Below, piece by piece: positions 5,946 through 7,182 of a DNA stretch of 7,182 nucleotides. The notes beneath the pieces were generated by a model. The model searched no databases and was not told the origin of the DNA. It saw nothing but the letters and a program-made list of their open reading frames with translations. Source of the DNA: Bacteroidales bacterium (GTDB lineage: Bacteria > Bacteroidota > Bacteroidia > Bacteroidales > F082); NCBI GenBank assembly GCA_016281295.1, contig JAEEII010000195.1, forward strand, positions 1 to 7,182, read 5' to 3'. The first letter of the stretch is position 1; each line of letters opens with the position of its first letter. The position numbers were made by a program, and so were the translations under genes.

Positions 5946-7182
5946 AAGTATTGTTTTTGTGTTTTCAGAAACTTTGAAGCGATCGTCGATTCTTCTTCCG
6001 ACCACCCAAACGATTTGTCCGTCAGCCGTAGTGAGCACATCACATTCCTCCTTTTGACGTTTAGTCATCTTCTGATCCACGAAAAAATCGCTCAACAACT
6101 TGGAGCCTTTCATGCCAAGAGGATGAAAACGATCACCCTGTTGCCATTTCCTGATTTGAAGTGGAAATGTCAGCTTATCGTAGTCCAGTTGGGCAACTTG
6201 AGGTGATAGATCCATTTGATAATGGTCATCTTTAACAATTTGTTGATAAGATAATTCAATAGAGGTATCGTATTTTTGACTAATTGGTGTTAATTCAAGT
6301 CCATCACGCTCAATGGTCACTCGATGCGTAGCTGAAAAGAAGGTTTTTCCAGGTTGACCGTTCATTGCCTCCTGGATGAAACGAACCTGATCGGTGTTGA
6401 AGCCATAATCTCGGAGCCATTCGAAAAGGAGATGAGCAGTGAGCGGTGAGAGATGAGAGGTTTTCAGGTCAAAATATTGGGTTTCGCCAACTTGTTTCAC
6501 AATTTGGGACAGCTTTTCCTTGAGCAATTCACGATAAAGGTCATTTTCGGAGGCCAGATGGCTGATGGATTTCAGGATGGAGCTCCTTCCCTCTTTGGAG
6601 ATGCCATCGATTACGGGGAGCAGTTCATGACGGATTTTATTGCGAAGGTACAGGATCTCGGCGTTGGTGTGGTCTTCACGCCACGTCAGTCCATTTTCAA
6701 TGGCATATTGACGGATTTCTTCTCTTGAGATGTCCAATAACGGTCTGATAATATGTCCATTGACAGGTTGCATTCCTTTCAGGCCTTTTATTCCGGCACC
6801 TCTTAATAAATTGATGAAAAAGGTCTCTAACTGGTCATCGGCATGATGGGCAACGGCGATATAACCATAGCCTAACTGTTGTCTCAGCTCCTCGAACCAT
6901 GAATAACGCAACTCCCTGGCTGCCATCTCGATGGAAAGTTTATGTTCCTCGGCATAATTTAGGGTATCGAATTGTTTCACATAGATTATCAAACCATTCC
7001 GATCGGCATAGTCACGAACAAATTTTTCATCGCCATCTGACTCCTCTCCCCTCAGGTGGAAGTTACAATGTGCCAGTACGAAATCCGCATGGGCTTTCAG
7101 TAGCATATCGGCGAGTACCATCGAGTCGATGCCACCGCTCAAAGCGAGTATCAATTTGTTATTAGTGCAATATGGTGAAAGC
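5928..7182 (-). CDS. tilS: tRNA(Ile)-lysidine synthase TilS, N-terminus cut by window edge
   Basis: This cytoplasmic enzyme attaches lysine to C34 of the AUA-reading tRNA-Ile, using ATP, so that the tRNA recognises AUA instead of AUG. The frame is open to the right edge, with 417 complete codons visible. Numbering from the first of these, there is an ATP-binding P-loop SGGIDS (15-20), the family motif AHHADDQLET (111-120), EDHTN followed by RNKIRHELLP (about 169-189), and a C-terminal TilS domain with WQQGDRFHPLG and SKLLSDFF (about 346-366) and VVGRRIDDRF (393-402). A TTG at 7152-7154 could be read as a start, but family proteins have 20 or so residues before the P-loop, and the frame continues upstream (LSPYCTNNK), so the true start is beyond the window. 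Parts of the gene are much more A/T-rich than the dipeptidase gene. It is an essential gene in most bacteria. dsbD follows on the same strand. Confidence 0.96.
   Translation of the reverse strand, partial: LSPYCTNNKLILALSGGIDSMVLADMLLKAHADFVLAHCNFHLRGEESDGDEKFVRDYADRNGLIIYVKQFDTLNYAEEHKLSIEMAARELRYSWFEELRQQLGYGYIAVAHHADDQLETFFINLLRGAGIKGLKGMQPVNGHIIRPLLDISREEIRQYAIENGLTWREDHTNAEILYLRNKIRHELLPVIDGISKEGRSSILKSISHLASENDLYRELLKEKLSQIVKQVGETQYFDLKTSHLSPLTAHLLFEWLRDYGFNTDQVRFIQEAMNGQPGKTFFSATHRVTIERDGLELTPISQKYDTSIELSYQQIVKDDHYQMDLSPQVAQLDYDKLTFPLQIRKWQQGDRFHPLGMKGSKLLSDFFVDQKMTKRQKEECDVLTTADGQIVWVVGRRIDDRFKVSENTKTILFVQLK
6432..6459 (-). repeat. Period-7 repeat inside tilS
   Basis: On the minus strand four consecutive heptamers read CTCTCAT, CTCTCAC, CGCTCAC and TGCTCAT, followed by CTCC. 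They encode part of TSHLSPLTAHL (about residues 241-251 of the visible TilS), in the linker between the catalytic and C-terminal domains. Because 7 is not a multiple of 3, the protein pattern repeats only every 21 bases. The heptamer resembles the CTCTCAA repeat near 3613. Confidence 0.55.

Noticed and set aside
7152..7154. TTG as the start codon of tilS
   Set aside because: It would leave only five residues before the SGGIDS loop. The frame stays open upstream to the window edge, so this is an internal Leu codon of a truncated gene.

Overview
This window looks like an ordinary chromosomal stretch from a Bacteroidota bacterium, most likely order Bacteroidales. Three things suggest this. Most start codons have A/T-rich upstream sequence and no Shine-Dalgarno site. 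Several upstream regions match the Bacteroidota promoter form (TTTG-like -33 box, about 20 nt spacer, TAnnTTTG -7 box). The DsbD, TilS and M20 dipeptidase proteins have the architecture seen in that phylum. This is inference from sequence alone; I cannot name a genus.

Layout. Positions 71-1438 on the plus strand hold a complete M20-family metallodipeptidase with its own promoter just upstream. Everything else is on the minus strand, read from right to left: tilS (tRNA-Ile lysidine synthase, running off the right edge, 5928-7182), dsbD (three-part thiol:disulfide reductant transporter, 3634-5694), then a two-gene ABC exporter of the NatA/NatB type (ATPase 2769-3545 and permease 1579-2772, overlapping by 4 bases). 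The dipeptidase and the permease converge on a strong hairpin at 1489-1553 that can act as a shared terminator. No terminator is visible between tilS, dsbD and the ABC pair, so read-through is possible. A well-formed promoter overlaps the end of tilS and would give dsbD a leader of about 210 nt, and a weaker candidate lies before the ABC pair.

Function. TilS modifies a tRNA so that AUA codons are read correctly. DsbD moves reducing power from the cytoplasm to periplasmic thiols. The NatA/NatB pair exports an unknown substrate. The dipeptidase hydrolyses short peptides. These are housekeeping functions and I see no sign that they form one pathway.

I found no mobile element, CRISPR array, RNA gene, defence gene or clear new system. 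The items worth a second look are small: a degenerate 49-bp tandem duplication spanning the dipeptidase stop codon, an unusually complete Shine-Dalgarno sequence in the ATPase-permease overlap, heptamer repeats both between genes and inside tilS, a perfect 16-bp tandem repeat touching the dsbD start codon, and a short cysteine-containing reading frame in the dsbD leader.
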